Positions 31,911 through 44,750 are shown, counted from the first letter of the stretch. The stretch is 64,000 nucleotides of DNA from Acorus gramineus (GCA_030737835.1 CM060847.1:3562484-3626483), one strand, 5' to 3'. Notes: generated by a model not told the origin, from the letters alone. A program made the numbers and translations.

Positions 31911-33698
31911 TCGCCCCCTTTGAGCTTTAGCTGAAGGCATCTTACATTCATGTTTTTGTTTGTCGCAGGCTTTTCGTTGAACATTGCACATTATTATGTC
32001 CTTGAACATTGTTTGACTTTACTGTCATTTTGGATGAGTACAATTAATGGATGGATTTATGCTTTAGTATGAAAGAAAATGTTCTATTTGTTTGTGGACC
32101 CTATGATGCTTTGTACCTCTCCCATCATAATTGCAAAGCTTCTCTCTTCTCATTTCTTATCAGCACTATTGGCTATTAAGTAAATTTAATTTTATTTGAA
32201 TCTAGAGAGAGATTCACTTGTTAAGAACCATGTGAATTTCTCAGAATTATGCAGCACTGGATACTATTTTATGTGGTTGTATAATTTTCAATTGTGTCAC
32301 AGGCTTCCTTGTTTCACATGTGTATCAAATTCGTTCAAACTTGAAAGGAAAACAAACGAGGTATATTAATGATGGCATAGATAATAATAATCATTCATTA
32401 TTTTCAATGCATGTTTTGATATTTTTGAAAATATGTTGTGAATTGAATGGAACTAAGCCATGTAATATATTTATTATTACTCTACCCTGGTAGTACTTTA
32501 ATATGGGCCACTCATCCTCTCTTGTGCCCACAAAACATTATAATTCTCAATCTATGATTCACCCTTCACTTATATGGTTCCATGTTACAACTCCTGGTTC
32601 CTCTTTTTCTTTTTCTTTTTCTTTTTCTGGCCAATGTCACAACTCCTGGTTCTTGAGAATTATTTTATTTCCTATCCAGTCCACCCATTAATAATATCAT
32701 CTACCACAATCAAATAATAAACAGAAATGCCAAAAATATTGATAACGGAGCAATCAAGAAAAGAGGGTCAAGATAAATAGTCCCAATAAAACCATCACTC
32801 ACACCCATGTGAAAAGTATGTCAAACAAAGTGATCCTCGAATAACTGCAATTGATCGATAAGCTCCAGCAAAGACACTCTGACCCTTAAAGTCGAAAAGA
32901 TAAGAATATCAAAAGAGTATTAAGAGGAATTAAGGACGTGATAACCACTTAATCGATATGGTTTAAAAGATCACATCATCTTTCACATATCTTAGGTAAG
33001 GCCTAATATGCCATAGTCAGAATATTTAATAAAAAAACTAAGCCACCCATTTTTTCATTTGAAAATTTGGTCATCAACATTCACCTTAATCGTCGTTGCC
33101 AAAATGAAATACGTCACGCGTAGACTAAAGAAAGAATCAAGAATCCCTGTCTATATTTATATTATTATCTTAAAATAGTTATTAATTTAGATCAACCACC
33201 TACCAAAATATATAGCCAAAATAAAAAAAAGACAAACATGAAACATGATGATGTTTGATTTTCTATGCTTCCTTAACATATCATCCAAAATACACAAAAC
33301 CACCATTATTGACTAAAATGCCCCCACCCCCTCTTCCCCTAACAGCCATTTCCTTAAGGGGTAAATAAGGTATTTCCCATCCCCCGATCAGGATATACAT
33401 GTACGGACAACTTCAATTTCAACGAGTGACGTTGATCGTCTTTTCACCGTTAGATTCATGTCTTCTCCATCAGCACAAACCGCACGTTTCGTGTTATTTA
33501 TATATATTTTCAGACAAAAATCAACGACAGTGCAAACCATAATTTATTAAAAAAAAAAAAAAAAAAGCCAAACAAAACCCTGAACAAGAAATGATGGACC
33601 GAAACCCTCCGATTCCGATCCGTCCGACCCGGCCGTCCTGGTCCCCGTCCGTCCAATCTGCGGATCTGAGCCGTTGATCACCGCCGGACCGTTTCGCC
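31911..33698. other. Intergenic between RPS28 and the receptor kinase
   Basis: The first ~200 bases are probable RPS28 3' UTR. The rest is AT-rich. A TTTTTC repeat lies at about 32603-32625. The last ~200 bases become GC-richer, with a poly-A run at 33548-33566 and CGATCCGTCCGACCCGGCCG, and probably form the kinase promoter and leader. No gene seen. Confidence 0.45.
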
Positions 33699-36600
33699 AT
33701 GTTGGTTTCCCCTTCTCGAGGTACCGCCACCACCACTACAGCTTCGTTTCGTGTTCTTAATTTCTTGGTTGTTTATGCGATCCTGATTTCCGACCCGATC
33801 AGTGAAAATGTGAAGTCTTTCGAGTGTCTAATTCGATGTGTTGACCAATCTTTGTAGGAGTCCCTCGAATTCTGAATTATGTGTTGATTTTGTGTCATTT
33901 GGGATCCGTCGCGAAAGCTGAATTGTCGGAATCCCCGTTTTTGGCTCCTTCGGTTTCTCCGCTTCCCCGGTGGACGCCGGCTGGGGATGAGCTCCCACCC
34001 CCTGTGAGGTTTCCGTCCGTTCACCGGAGGCATAGAAAGCATTTCGCGCTGCCTCCGGAGGCGGAGGCGGCGCCACGGCCGAATTTCGGCTCATTTTCTG
34101 TTGATGGGCACCCACCGTCGGGTTCTTCTCATTTGGCGAGACCGTCGATGCGGAGGGGCCAGTTTGCCGCCCCGAGTTTTGCGCTTGTGCCGTCCGCCAT
34201 GGGGGCGAATGATAGCTCCGTGCCTTCGGGGTCGGCTCAGCCGCCTTTATCTCCGCACGTCTCTGGTGAGTTTATTGTTCACTTCTATGTGTAAGTTGGA
34301 TGTGGATGCGTGCATTGTTATGATTTGAATTTATTACACCAGTCACCTTGAAGTGCTGTAGAATTTGGATATTGTTTGGACAATTCTCTTGCAAGGATGA
34401 AAAAATGATCCTGCATCTGTTGAGTGTTTGCTTTTTGCCAAAGGAACTGTTTGCGGATGAAAATTCACTTAAAACTGATTTTGGGGAAATTACTTTTACC
34501 ACCTATATTTTAGAAAAAAATAGATTTTGTATGTTTGGAGAAGTCAAAATCTGGAAATTACAAGATAAACTGCCGAAGAAGTTTTTTTTTTTTGAAAGAA
34601 ATTTATGAACTTGTTATTAAAAAAGAAGTCCCCGAACAAGGGAGACGAGGGATCTCCAAACAAAATATTAAAGGAAAACATATCAGAGGGGCATTCTGAA
34701 AATGGATCCATATTTTTGGACATCGGATTTTTCTGTAGAAAAAGCAATGATCAATTACATATGGGCACTTTTTCATTGGCAAAATATTTATATGTTGGCC
34801 TGTATTTTAATGTTTTGTATGGATATTTGTCACTTTTTCAGGTTGCTGTGAACCCCACATGGTGCAGAGACGAGGCAGTCGAGATTGTCACTGTTTCTAT
34901 CCGATAACTCTTGAGTTGTATCTCTATAATGTTTCTCTTAGTTCCAATTGGAGCGATGTGTTTCTTGGAGAATTAGCATCTCAACTTGGCCTGAAAGTCA
35001 CACAATTTCAGATTACCAATTTCTATGTTGTGGGCGTTAGGGGGCTTAATATATCCATGGACCTTGCTCCACATACAGGAATCAGTTTCCCCGCCAGCGA
35101 AGTTTATAAAATGAACTATTCCCTTTCGTTGCATATGGTCCGTGTTGACCCCAATCTTGTTGGTGATTACAGGCTCCTTAACTTGACCTGGTTCAAGCCT
35201 CCAGCTCCATCCCCTGGTAACCATGATCACTCTCCTGTCATTTCATTGTTTTTTATTTGATTGCATGACTTGTTTTTCCTTGGAAATGAGATATGTTGAT
35301 CATTATATATTCCATGACACTCAGATACTTATCCATTCATATCCATCTTTGTTGGTCACTCAGGACCAACTTTTGCATCCTAGAATAAGATAATGTCAAA
35401 CTTGACTACAATGACAACATATATTTGTTATGTTTTATAAGTGCTTATGTGTAGATGATTTTATATTGATGATATATCAGCAAATACCTGGTGTGTGTTT
35501 TTTAATATTTTTCAGAATGCTCTATTCAGAATCCAGATCACTGCGTGTTATATCATGTCCATGATTAAACCACCATGCAGGCATTTTTATTAAACAAAAT
35601 CATGTAGAAGATAATTTTGGAAAATACTACTTTGAATTTCCTTGTTTTTTCTACAATCAAGTCCCTGTTTAAAAGAAGCTCAGTGTTGTAAAAAGATACG
35701 GAACTTCTGATATAGAATTGTGATGCCTTTTACTGTTTTGTCTGATTTCAGCTCCAGCCGTGGCACTTTCACCTTTTTCTCTTCCTCATTCTCAGTCATC
35801 GCAACAAGCATCTACTAACGCTGATAGTGGGAGGCATCAAAATTTAATTGTTATAATTGGCATTGGGGCTGGTATACTGATCATCATCATTATATTTGTG
35901 CTGGCTATATGCTTATGTGCTTCTCGCATTGGAAAGAAGACAGTGACGGTCAAAGAACCTGGTATAGATTCAACGATGTCAACACATTGACAATTGTTCT
36001 TGAATTTGATTTTTTTTTTTCTTTGTTAGTACACTTTTATCTACTGGATCTGATGCCTCATTGTGGAACTGACCAAAACACACTGATATTAAAGTTATAA
36101 GGCATTGTGTCAAATAAAATACTTTGAAATAAGTTGCAAGGTCTCATTCAGGATTGGTTGATGCTGGAACAAATTTAACTGCATAACTGCATAATCTTGG
36201 TGTAACTATTATTTCTAGCTCATTGATGATGCTGTGTGGGGATACAGTTCTTTAAGAAATAGAACAGATTAAAAAGCTATAGCATATGATGCAGAGCATA
36301 AAAAATCCCACATTTATAGAAATTGTTGCAAACTAGATAGCTGGATTTTCGTGATGCTTGGTTTAATGAGCTGAAGGTGCTAGCAGATGCTATTTATTGT
36401 GCAGAATTATGCCAATACGTGGCTGCACTGGCCATCTTTTCACCCATACATCTCGTACAACAAGAAAAATGAGAATGATCAAGGTAAAATTTTAAATAGC
36501 TCTACATTAGCAACAATTAGTTCTTGCATATTGAGGTGAATCTGCTCAATTGTTATCCTTAATGGCCGTTGGATGTGTCAAATAAGTTTAATCAAATGTT

Positions 36601-38805
36601 TGTTGCCACATACATTAGTGATGTAGTGAGACAATCTCAAATTTCTCTTCACGAAGATTGCATGTAAAATTTTGAAAAATTTTCACATAAAAGGATCCCA
36701 TCTTTGGGAGGTTGATCTTTATGACAGAGATTGTCTGTTTTTTTCATGCATGATGGTGGAGACAAACTGGCAAAGACTAAACTTTGTGTTAGTCAAGCTG
36801 CACTGAAGAATATCACCCCAAAACCAAGGGTGGAACCCCATGAATATTCTTCGAGTCCTAATGTGGAATCATGATCACCCTTCTAGTTGTATTGTTCATT
36901 GATGTTTGGGGGGAGTTTGATCTTCTTAGGCACACGTAATTATGTACATCTAGAACTGATGCCCCACTTATCACCTCAAACTTGTTATGTCGTTGTGCTA
37001 CTGATCATGAAAATTCAGTAACAGAAATTAGTGACACTGTTGGCTAGTTATTTTGTAGCTTGGAGAGGTTTCTGATGGATTTCTCATAGAGCATGATTTT
37101 TTTATTCATCGACTATAAATCTTTAGTAATTGTATATTTTTTCCCGTTGTTTTGTTTTCTACATTCTGAGTTTGCGAGATGTTGTCCATCATTTTTACAG
37201 TGAAGCCAAGGTCTGTTGATGCTCTTTCTGTAGAAGGGTCTCTTCCTCACCCTGCTAGCACGAGATTTCTTGCTTATGAAGAGCTTAAGGAAGCAACAAA
37301 TAATTTTGAAGCTGGGAGTGTGCTTGGGGAGGGTGGGTTCGGAAGAGTTTTCAAGGGTGTGCTAAGCGATGGCACAGCTGTTGCCATTAAGAAGCTTACA
37401 AATGGTGGACACCAGGGTGACAAAGAATTTTTAGTTGAGGTTGAGATGTTGAGCCGTCTACATCATAGGAATCTAGTCAAACTTGTGGGTTATTACAGCA
37501 GCCGTGACGCTTCACAACATCTCCTCTGTTATGAGCTTGTTCCAAATGGAAGTTTAGAGGCCTGGCTTCATGGTATGTTGTCCTTCCACCCAATAATGTG
37601 AGAATTTTCCTTCAGAAACCGCTGTTGGTAAAAAAAAAAAAAATTTGAATCTTCCCAGGTTCCCATCGAATGATAACCTTTTATAGGTAATGTTTATTCA
37701 GAATTCACTGCTTTGCTTCATCAGGCCCCTTGGGAGCTAACTGTCCCCTTGACTGGGACACCAGAATGAAAATTGCTCTTGATGCTGCTAGGGGACTTGC
37801 CTACCTACACGAGGATTCTCAGCCATGTGTTATCCACAGGGATTTCAAAGCATCAAATATATTACTTGAGAACAACTTTAATGCCAAAGTTTCGGATTTT
37901 GGTCTAGCCAAACAGGCACCCGAAGGCCGTGCAAATTACCTTTCTACCCGAGTAATGGGTACATTTGGGTAGTTTTCTCTTTCCTCTTCTTTGAATTTGT
38001 TTGGGTTTTATTTTTTTATTATTATTATTGACAGATTATTTTCAGGTATGTAGCACCTGAATATGCCATGACTGGACATCTACTAGTCAAGAGCGATGTT
38101 TACAGTTACGGAGTAGTTCTTCTTGAGTTGCTAACTGGAAGAAAGCCCGTGGATATGTCCCAACCTACAGGCCAAGAGAACCTTGTTACTTGGGTATAAC
38201 TTGTTTCTGCCAACATTGATCATTTCGTACAATTATTTCTTCTTCCTATATGGGAGTTATAAACACACCCACTAAAATGGGATTACTTGTTCAATCACAT
38301 TCGTCTGTTCCTTTGGTTATTCCATGATGTCAGCAATATTATAAGGCCTTATTGAAGCTGAAGCTACAAGAGCTTCTGTGTGATTTGCACCAACTTGTGG
38401 CAGATTTCTCAGTGTTTATATTGTTTGCAGGCTCGGCCAATACTTCGAGATAAAGATCGGTTAGAAGAGCTTGCGGATCAAAGGCTAGAAGGCAAGTACC
38501 CAAAAGATGATTTTGTGCGGGTTTGCACAATTGCAGCAGCGTGTGTGGCACTCGAGGCAGCCCAGCGGCCCACGATGGGGGAGGTAGTGCAGTCCCTTAA
38601 AATGGTGCAGCGTGTGACCGAATACCAAGATGCTACCCAGATCACCTCCGTTCGTCCCAACATCAGACAGTCTTCCACGACCTATGAATCAGACATTTCA
38701 TCGTCGATGTTCTCCTCTGGACCCATTTCTGGTCTGAGTGGCTTTGACCACGAAGGCTTTCCTCGGACGACGGTGTTCTCAGAAGATTTGCACGAAGGCA
38801 GATAG
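33699..38805 (+). CDS. Receptor-like Ser/Thr kinase, ALE2/At4g02010-like
   Basis: Eight coding exons can be placed with GT-AG junctions: 33699-33720, 33858-34265, 34842-35216, 35752-35961, 37201-37572, 37725-37968, 38046-38193 and 38431-38805. The sum is 2154 bases, in frame, 717 residues. The first 22-base exon completes a signal peptide (MLVSPSRG, then [12 protein letters not shown], cleavage near SVAKA/ELS). A Pro/Ser-rich segment and a Cys cluster (GCCEPH, DCHC) form the ectodomain; a membrane helix lies at about 301-325. The kinase has GEGGFG near 382, AIKK lysine near 404, HRDFKASN near 500, SDFGLA near 520 and APE near 547, so it should be active. The C-terminus ends [10 protein letters not shown], as I recall for the Arabidopsis At4g02010 product. 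It is plasma-membrane signalling by family; the named relative ALE2 acts in epidermis and cuticle formation. A 3'-UTR intron (about 38821-39154) is possible. Confidence 0.92.
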
Positions 38806-39814
38806 GGAGCCCTTAAAAGGTGAGTGTTCTTGACCATTGTTTTGGATATCTTCGCCCCTGTGTTTTCATGAAGGGTGGGGAGGCCCTGGTTAGTTACTGG
38901 TGGGTCATGGGGAGTGACATTGTGACGAATCTCTAAATCTTGATTTGATTTCGATGGGCTATTTGGGTGTTAATCTGCGTGATGTTGTTGTGTATCTTTG
39001 GCTGGCTGGGCAGGTATGCATGCAAGAACTGGCTCCTGATGCTTTTAATTTGTTATCTCAAATTTTCATTTTTTGAGATATCAAAGGTCCTGAGTTTTCC
39101 CCTCCTATTGTTAAGCATCTAGTACTACCACGAATTGTTTGTCCTGTATTTCAGGTTTTTCAATTTGGCGGTGAATGCAGATATCTTTGTCTTTGCACCT
39201 CTATTCACTTACCAAAATTTAGGTGGGTTTTCTTAGTCATCGTCGAGTAGTTTTTTTTCTCTAATCAGTAGTTGCTTTTTTGTGTAAAAGGCCTCAAAGG
39301 GCTTATAACTGATAAAAAAAAAAAAGTTGAGTATTTACATCTTCCATTGTCTGGCAACCCAATACATCCTGGATTAACTGCAGACAAGACTCAAAATTTG
39401 AAACATTTTTTTGAAGTATATATCTAATATTAACATCATACAAGAACTGGGTGGATGCTGAAGAACGCGGCATACTTGCAAATCGGGCCAAGGAATCAGG
39501 GTCCGATACCACGGTCCTAGGGACCTTGACAAAAAAGACTGGGTCTCAAGGATCATCCGTCTGTCTAATGTCCTCAACGCATTCTCATATATGCAAAGAA
39601 CCATTCATACTTCTTTAATTTGTAATAAGGGAAGCTGAATCTGAGCATGCATATAACTTCTTTAATTTAGTTGCTTTTGGCTAGGACTTCATGACCCGCT
39701 GTTAGACGACAGCAAGGTTGATTTAGTTTTATAAGCTATCTAATGTGAATTCTTTTTGTTTAATATGTGATAACTATCCCTTTAAAAAATATATATATAT
39801 ATTTGATAATCAGG
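38806..39814. other. Kinase 3' UTR and intergenic
   Basis: A donor-like AAAAG/GTGAGT just after the stop codon and an acceptor-like TGTATTTCAG near 39154 suggest an intron in the 3' UTR. No further gene is seen to 39814. Confidence 0.4.
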
Positions 39815-39927
39815 GTTGTGTAGTCTCTTATGGACTCCACCCATGACTCTTCGATGTATATGGCGATTGTCGCCATCGGTCCGTTCATGCTCTGTGTTGA
39901 ATTGATTTCCTTAGTGATCTCGTTCAT
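39815..39927 (-). pseudogene. DUF247 N-terminal relic
   Basis: On the minus strand an ATG at 39925-39927 opens a short frame with MNEITKEINSTQSMNG followed by IAIYIEESWVESIRDY. This matches the pre-domain segment of the intronless DUF247 genes (VIEIEKSWVDSVKSR). The frame then runs into AT-rich sequence and the DUF247 domain proper is absent. It is from a lineage distinct from the tandem trio, since EESWVESI differs from their sequence. Confidence 0.65.
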
Positions 39928-41458
39928 ATGAAACAAAGTGAGTTGTTACACTCAAGTCTATCTTATAGACCAAATCACAGTTCTATATATATCTTATTGA
40001 AAATCCAGTGAAACATATATATCGTCTCATGATGTATGTACATTGATTGTTTTTTTTTTATATATTTATTAAAAATGGGTTTTCACACTCACCTGATAGA
40101 TCGCCTCTGGCTTTTCTTTTGTCTTCTTTCATTGAACCTGGAATGGAGTGATATATATTTTTTTTATTAAAATATATATCTCAGTAGACGATGTTTATTA
40201 TTTAAAAAAATAAAAATACATGTGATTTATGTTTTAAACTGTAAAAAAATATTGAATGTAACATTCTCTAAAGAAAAAAAGAATAAAGGGGAGCAAGTTC
40301 TATGCGGCTTCCCGGTTATTACTTTTATTTTGTTTTATATTATATTGTGTGAATTGCGTCTCATATTTTGTAGCATTGAACGTGAACCTGTACGTAATCT
40401 TGTGTTTGTCACATTATCGATCACTCAATAAAAGGTATAAATACCTGATTCAAAGGAGCTGACAATCAAAACAGGTTAAATCTAAGTCCACCCACACCTG
40501 ATACTATGGATTTAATTCGATTGACCCGATCTAAATATTATATGATTTTTTATATTTATGATTCAATCCAACATTTATTACTAAATACTGAATAATCATT
40601 TAAAAATTTAAGCATAAAAAACATTTGTTTTCCCGTAAAAACAAAATAATTCAAACCGTATTTCAAATTCTCCCATGAAACATAAAAAATTAAAATAGTG
40701 AAAACTATTTATAATACACTGGACTTTATTTATTCAAACTCAGTCACATAAAAGTAGAAATGAAAAAATCCAAAAAACAAAAAAATGTGCTTTCCACAAC
40801 CCCAATGTGCAATGTTTGGCTCTTAATTAATAGTCCCGTAACCTCTCCAAATCCAACCTTTCTTGATCCGACTTAGTCATGTTAGTGGGTCAACCTAGAC
40901 CCGATAAAAGGTGTAAAATATCAGACTCGAAGGACCTGATAATCAAACGGGTCGGGTCTAGATCCACCACGACTCGATCCAGACTTGACTCATTGATATA
41001 CCTAATAATTATCGGTCCTAAAAGAGAGTCCAAAACATCAGCGACAAATTGGAAAACATCCGAAAGATATAACTCTTCTTTGGATAACAATTAATCTCCA
41101 CGTAGAGTTTGTTGAAGATAAGTTTGCTGCCAAGAAGTCATTAATTAATTAATGTCTTGTAATTCTCTATTATCAGTGGATATTCTTGATTTTGCAATCT
41201 TGTAAATATAGACTTACACTGAATCATGTAAATGTATTTTTCATGTGTTTGTGTTATTCTTTTATCCCGTATTAATATTTGTCTTTGTAAATATTGACCA
41301 ACACCGAATCACATATTAATATTCTTTTATCTTGTATTAATATTTGTCTTGTTGACTTCCGCTATACACAACATTTATGAGACGTATGAATATATATATG
41401 ATATATATATGAATATATATGATACTGAAAATGATAAAAATAATAACAATTTATGCTT
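39928..41458. other. Intergenic, no gene seen
   Basis: AT-rich. Two related stretches about 40440-40520 and 40900-40980 (GGTATAAATACCTGATTCAAAGGA and GACCTGATAATCAAACGG types, with ACCCGA words) suggest a degraded element. AATATTTGTCTTTGTAAATA-like words repeat near 41270-41350. No coding signal. Confidence 0.4.
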
Positions 41459-42751
41459 TGAACAGAGAAAGTAAATGACGACGGTGTATTACTTTGCCAA
41501 GGACATCATTATTCATCTTCTTCTTGAACTTGATGGCCATGGTTGGGTTATTGGATAAGTACACCTCTGATCTTCCAGGTTGAGTGACAGGAGGAAGAAT
41601 AGTTAAATAGAAAAGATGAAGCAAGTGATGGATTTCCTCGCAGCCATTGGGTACAGTGGGGGGTGAAACCCTTTTCCCCATGTAATCCAATTCCACTAAC
41701 ATTATTGCAAGCTCTTCTGGGGAACGGTTTACATTATGTGGAGTGGCGATGAAAAATTCAAAGAGTGCTTTAACCACGAAAAATGGGATTTGATTTTCAA
41801 GCATTAAGGAAATCTTTATTCAACTCTTTGCCCGATCGATTTCATAGGAGCTATCGGGCCGCCTGTTACGATTTCGGATCTTGGAATGCAATCAATCAAA
41901 AAAAATAAACAAACAAATCGAAGCAAAGACACAAAATTTTTACGTGGTTCAGCAAATCTTGTCAACGTCCACGGAGCACACCATATATCAATCCACTATC
42001 AATAAGAAGTTTTTACAATGGTCACACCGAAGATAAAAACCCGACCCTGCGTAGCGCCAACAATCCCCTGCGCACATCATCAGGCTCCACAATATATAAC
42101 ACCGCCATCATCTTCTGCCGGTCCCTTGACCTGGAATCTAAAATCGTCCATCCGGCACGCTAGCCTGTAAACAATGAAGCACCCATCAAAAAGCATCATC
42201 TCAACAAAATCTGTGCTGGACATGTCAATGGACTCTGAGTAACAGCTCCGGGCACGTAGTTCCAGCTTCTCCATCTCCATGCGGCTTCTCTGCAGACTGA
42301 TTTCCCCATTAGTATTTGAGAGGAGGAGATGAAGAGAGCGCCACTTGTACTCCTCCATCTTCTGCAAGTGAGTCTTCCCATGGTGGTATGGACCGATGGA
42401 TACGAATCTGGGGTCATAAGGGGTGTTGTGGATTAAATTTGGATCGTAGAATTTGAAACTGCACCAACGGAGGTTATAGGGAACTCTGAAGATGGAGCAT
42501 GTCCCTTGACGCCAATGATTGCAGTGGGCATCCTTCATCCTCCTCCTCATGGATCCCTCCCAATCTTCATGGTCTGTGTTCTTTTTTGTACACTCCAATG
42601 TACTTTACGCAGAAATAAGAAAATCTTCATCAGCTGACTGGTTGGCTTGCAGTGAAGCTGAACCTATCTCCCCGATGTTTTTCATTTCTGATCCAACACC
42701 TGACTGGCCGCCATTAAGTGAAGCGAAGACTATCTCTTCAAGGTTGTCCAT
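41459..42751 (-). pseudogene. Second-type DUF247 pseudogene, split by a solo LTR and truncated
   Basis: Closest relative is the two-exon gene at 17917-19817. The first-exon ATG is at 42749-42751. The first exon is internally duplicated (MDNLEEIVFASLNGGQS then MKNIGEIGSASLQANQSAD). The intron is almost wholly missing, and its remnant adds an in-frame TAA. The domain start (SIFRVPYNLR, VSIGPYHHG, EMMLFDGCFIV) reads well from 42550 to 42106. A 238-bp solo LTR at 41864-42101 interrupts it, and two one-base frameshifts follow in the short stretch before ENQIPFFVVKALF. Homology stops after HRRHLLSLFK near 41462, so the C-terminal third, including the membrane segment, is absent. Non-functional as a DUF247 protein. 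Confidence 0.85.
41864..42101 (-). mobile_element. Short solo LTR (TRIM-like), 238 bp
   Basis: On the minus strand it runs from TGTTATATATTGTGG to ATCGTAACA. It has TG...CA ends and TGTTA/TAACA termini. Target duplications of 5 bp (CCGCC in plus orientation) lie at 41859-41863 and 42102-42106. The paralogous gene at 17917-19817 has the uninterrupted site (GATGGCGGCCCCATAG), so the insertion is seen directly. GAACCACGTAAAAATTTTG inside is a common phrase near plant LTR ends. Only an LTR is present; its short length suggests a TRIM or small Copia family. Confidence 0.82.
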
Positions 42752-43079
42752 TTCTCTCGCACCTTTCTTGGAATTCAATTGACCTTCTGAGACAATAATA
42801 TAGAATGAAGATTTGATGTCTTCTGTGACGACAGCCCATTTTTTTTTTTTAAATCATACTCTCTCAATAAAAATATATGATGTTATATAAAATAAAATAT
42901 ATACAGAGATACAATAATATATTTTTTTCGTTTTGAAAAAATAAAAATTTATTTTGTATCATACACTATAATAAAATTTTATACACTATAATAACGCAAT
43001 ATATAATGCGCTATCTTAGTGTATATGAGACTGTAGAACGAGCTACATAACGGACTAAATATATCAGCGTTCTATTAAA
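42752..43079. other. 5' region of the second-type DUF247 pseudogene
   Basis: Contains the minus-strand TTCTATATTATTG and CAATTGAATTCCAAG promoter-leader words (about 42771-42815) shared with the other second-type first exons, then AT-rich sequence. The block near 43030-43065 resembles 22085-22130. Confidence 0.45.
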
Positions 43080-44750
43080 AATTTAACAAGTGATGCTTTT
43101 TGATATGTTTGGGCCAAGGCGGCTGGCCTGGGCAACATAATTTTCATGCGGATAATGTTACATACAATCCTTTTTTCAGTCTCATTTTCAATTTACACGT
43201 GTTGAATTTTTAAAAAATAGTATACCTCATTTAATAAGGTACATGTTTATATAAAAAAAATGAAACATATACTCCAATAAATTGCATAGATACATTTATA
43301 ACAAAAAATAAAAAATTTCTATTGAAATATATAAATCATTAATGTGAGTATATCTTTCGATAATTTTTCATCGACACATATAAAACTGAAATTGAGGATA
43401 GAAAAAAATTGTGTAACACTCTTTTTATGTGGAAATGATAAGCTTTCATATATACTATGATTTGGAGTTTTATTTTGGAAAAATCCAATTTTTAGCCTCA
43501 CCAATCTTAAGATTTCCTTCATTATTATTTAACTTTCAAATAAATGATATATGTTTTCTAGTATCAAAGAATTTTTGCGCGAGTGGACGTCCCCGTTGTT
43601 GAAAACTCAGCCACAAGTGATGCTTTTTGATGTGTTTTGAGACAGAGTGGCCGATGTGGGCAACAAATTTCATGAGGAAATTAAAGGATAAGCTTCATAA
43701 AATATGAACCCCAAGTGTCACATCATTTATTAGATCCCCAGCTAAATGGATCATCATTTCCCTGGTGATAATTAAGGAACATTGCCCATTCACACATCCA
43801 AACAAAAAAAAAAAAAAAAAACAGTTGTGCGAATACCTGTCTTTATAAACAGAGCCATCAGAGTTACCCTTTAACCAGATGCTTGACCCATTTTGAATAG
43901 GTATCTTTTTTTTGTTTTTTTGTTTCACATTTTGAATAGGTATCTTAGCTTTAGGAATGAACTAAAGGCCAAATAATGAGGTCATCTTTACTGCTAAGGG
44001 AGAGATGTGGTCTTCAAATGAATGGCTCAAGAATATGAAGTTTGTAGCTTACCCATTATTGGAAAGGAATTTTTGAGTGGGTGGACGTCCCGTTATTGAA
44101 AAGGAAAATAATATATTCAGCCCTAATCATAGTACTGTCAAAATTTAAAAAAAGCATTGGTTTTTTATGTGTTTGGGCTAGGGCGGCCGACGTGGGAAAC
44201 ATAAATTTTATACGGATAATATTCTTTACAATTTTTTTTTTCAATCTCAATTTCAATCTATTTATATATTGAATGTTTTAAAAATAATATACTTCATTTA
44301 ATTATAAAACACGTGATTTTATAAAAATAATAAAATACATACTCCAATGAATTATATATATGTATTTATAAAAAATATGAAAAATTGATATCAAAATATT
44401 TTTTTTTATTAATGTAAGTATATATTTCGATAATTTTTAATTTAGCGTATATAAGATTAAAATTAACACTCTTTTTATGTGGGAATGATAAGCTTCATAA
44501 AATAAGAACCCACAAGTGTCACATCATTAATTAGATCTCCAGCTAAATGAGAGCCCCGGCTAAATGGGTCCCAAAGGCATTTTCCCGGGTGATAACTGAT
44601 AATTATGGACCACTGCCCATTCACCCATGAAAAATAAAAAAGGTTCTTTAGTTTTAAGTCTCTTCAGAGACATTTTCCCGGGTGATAATTACGGAGCATT
44701 GCTCATCCACCCATTAAAAAAAAAAAAAAAAAAAAAGTTTTTTAATTTTA
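43080..44750. repeat. Duplicated repeat block upstream of the DUF247 pseudogene
   Basis: Two successive copies of the same module order (first about 43080-43800, second about 44060-44620, a fragment about 44660-44740): GTGGACGTCCCCGTT-type, GATGCTTTTTGATGTGTTTG, a GGCGGCCGA patch, a ~280-bp MITE-like piece with GATAATGTTACATAC and TGTGTAACACTC ends, then GATAAGCTTCATAAAATA, AAGTGTCACATCATT and a CCCGGGTGATAA-type end. Parts recur at 59380-59430 and 61596-61840, and the MITE-like piece recurs inverted at 30100-30385. Confidence 0.6.

Noticed and set aside
31586-31984. 132-codon minus-strand frame over RPS28
   Set aside because: Shadow of the strongly conserved plus-strand RPS28 frame.
33881-34294. 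Start of the kinase at the open frame beginning 33881
   Set aside because: The first codon there is GTG; splicing from the ATG at 33699 gives a complete signal peptide and a better model.
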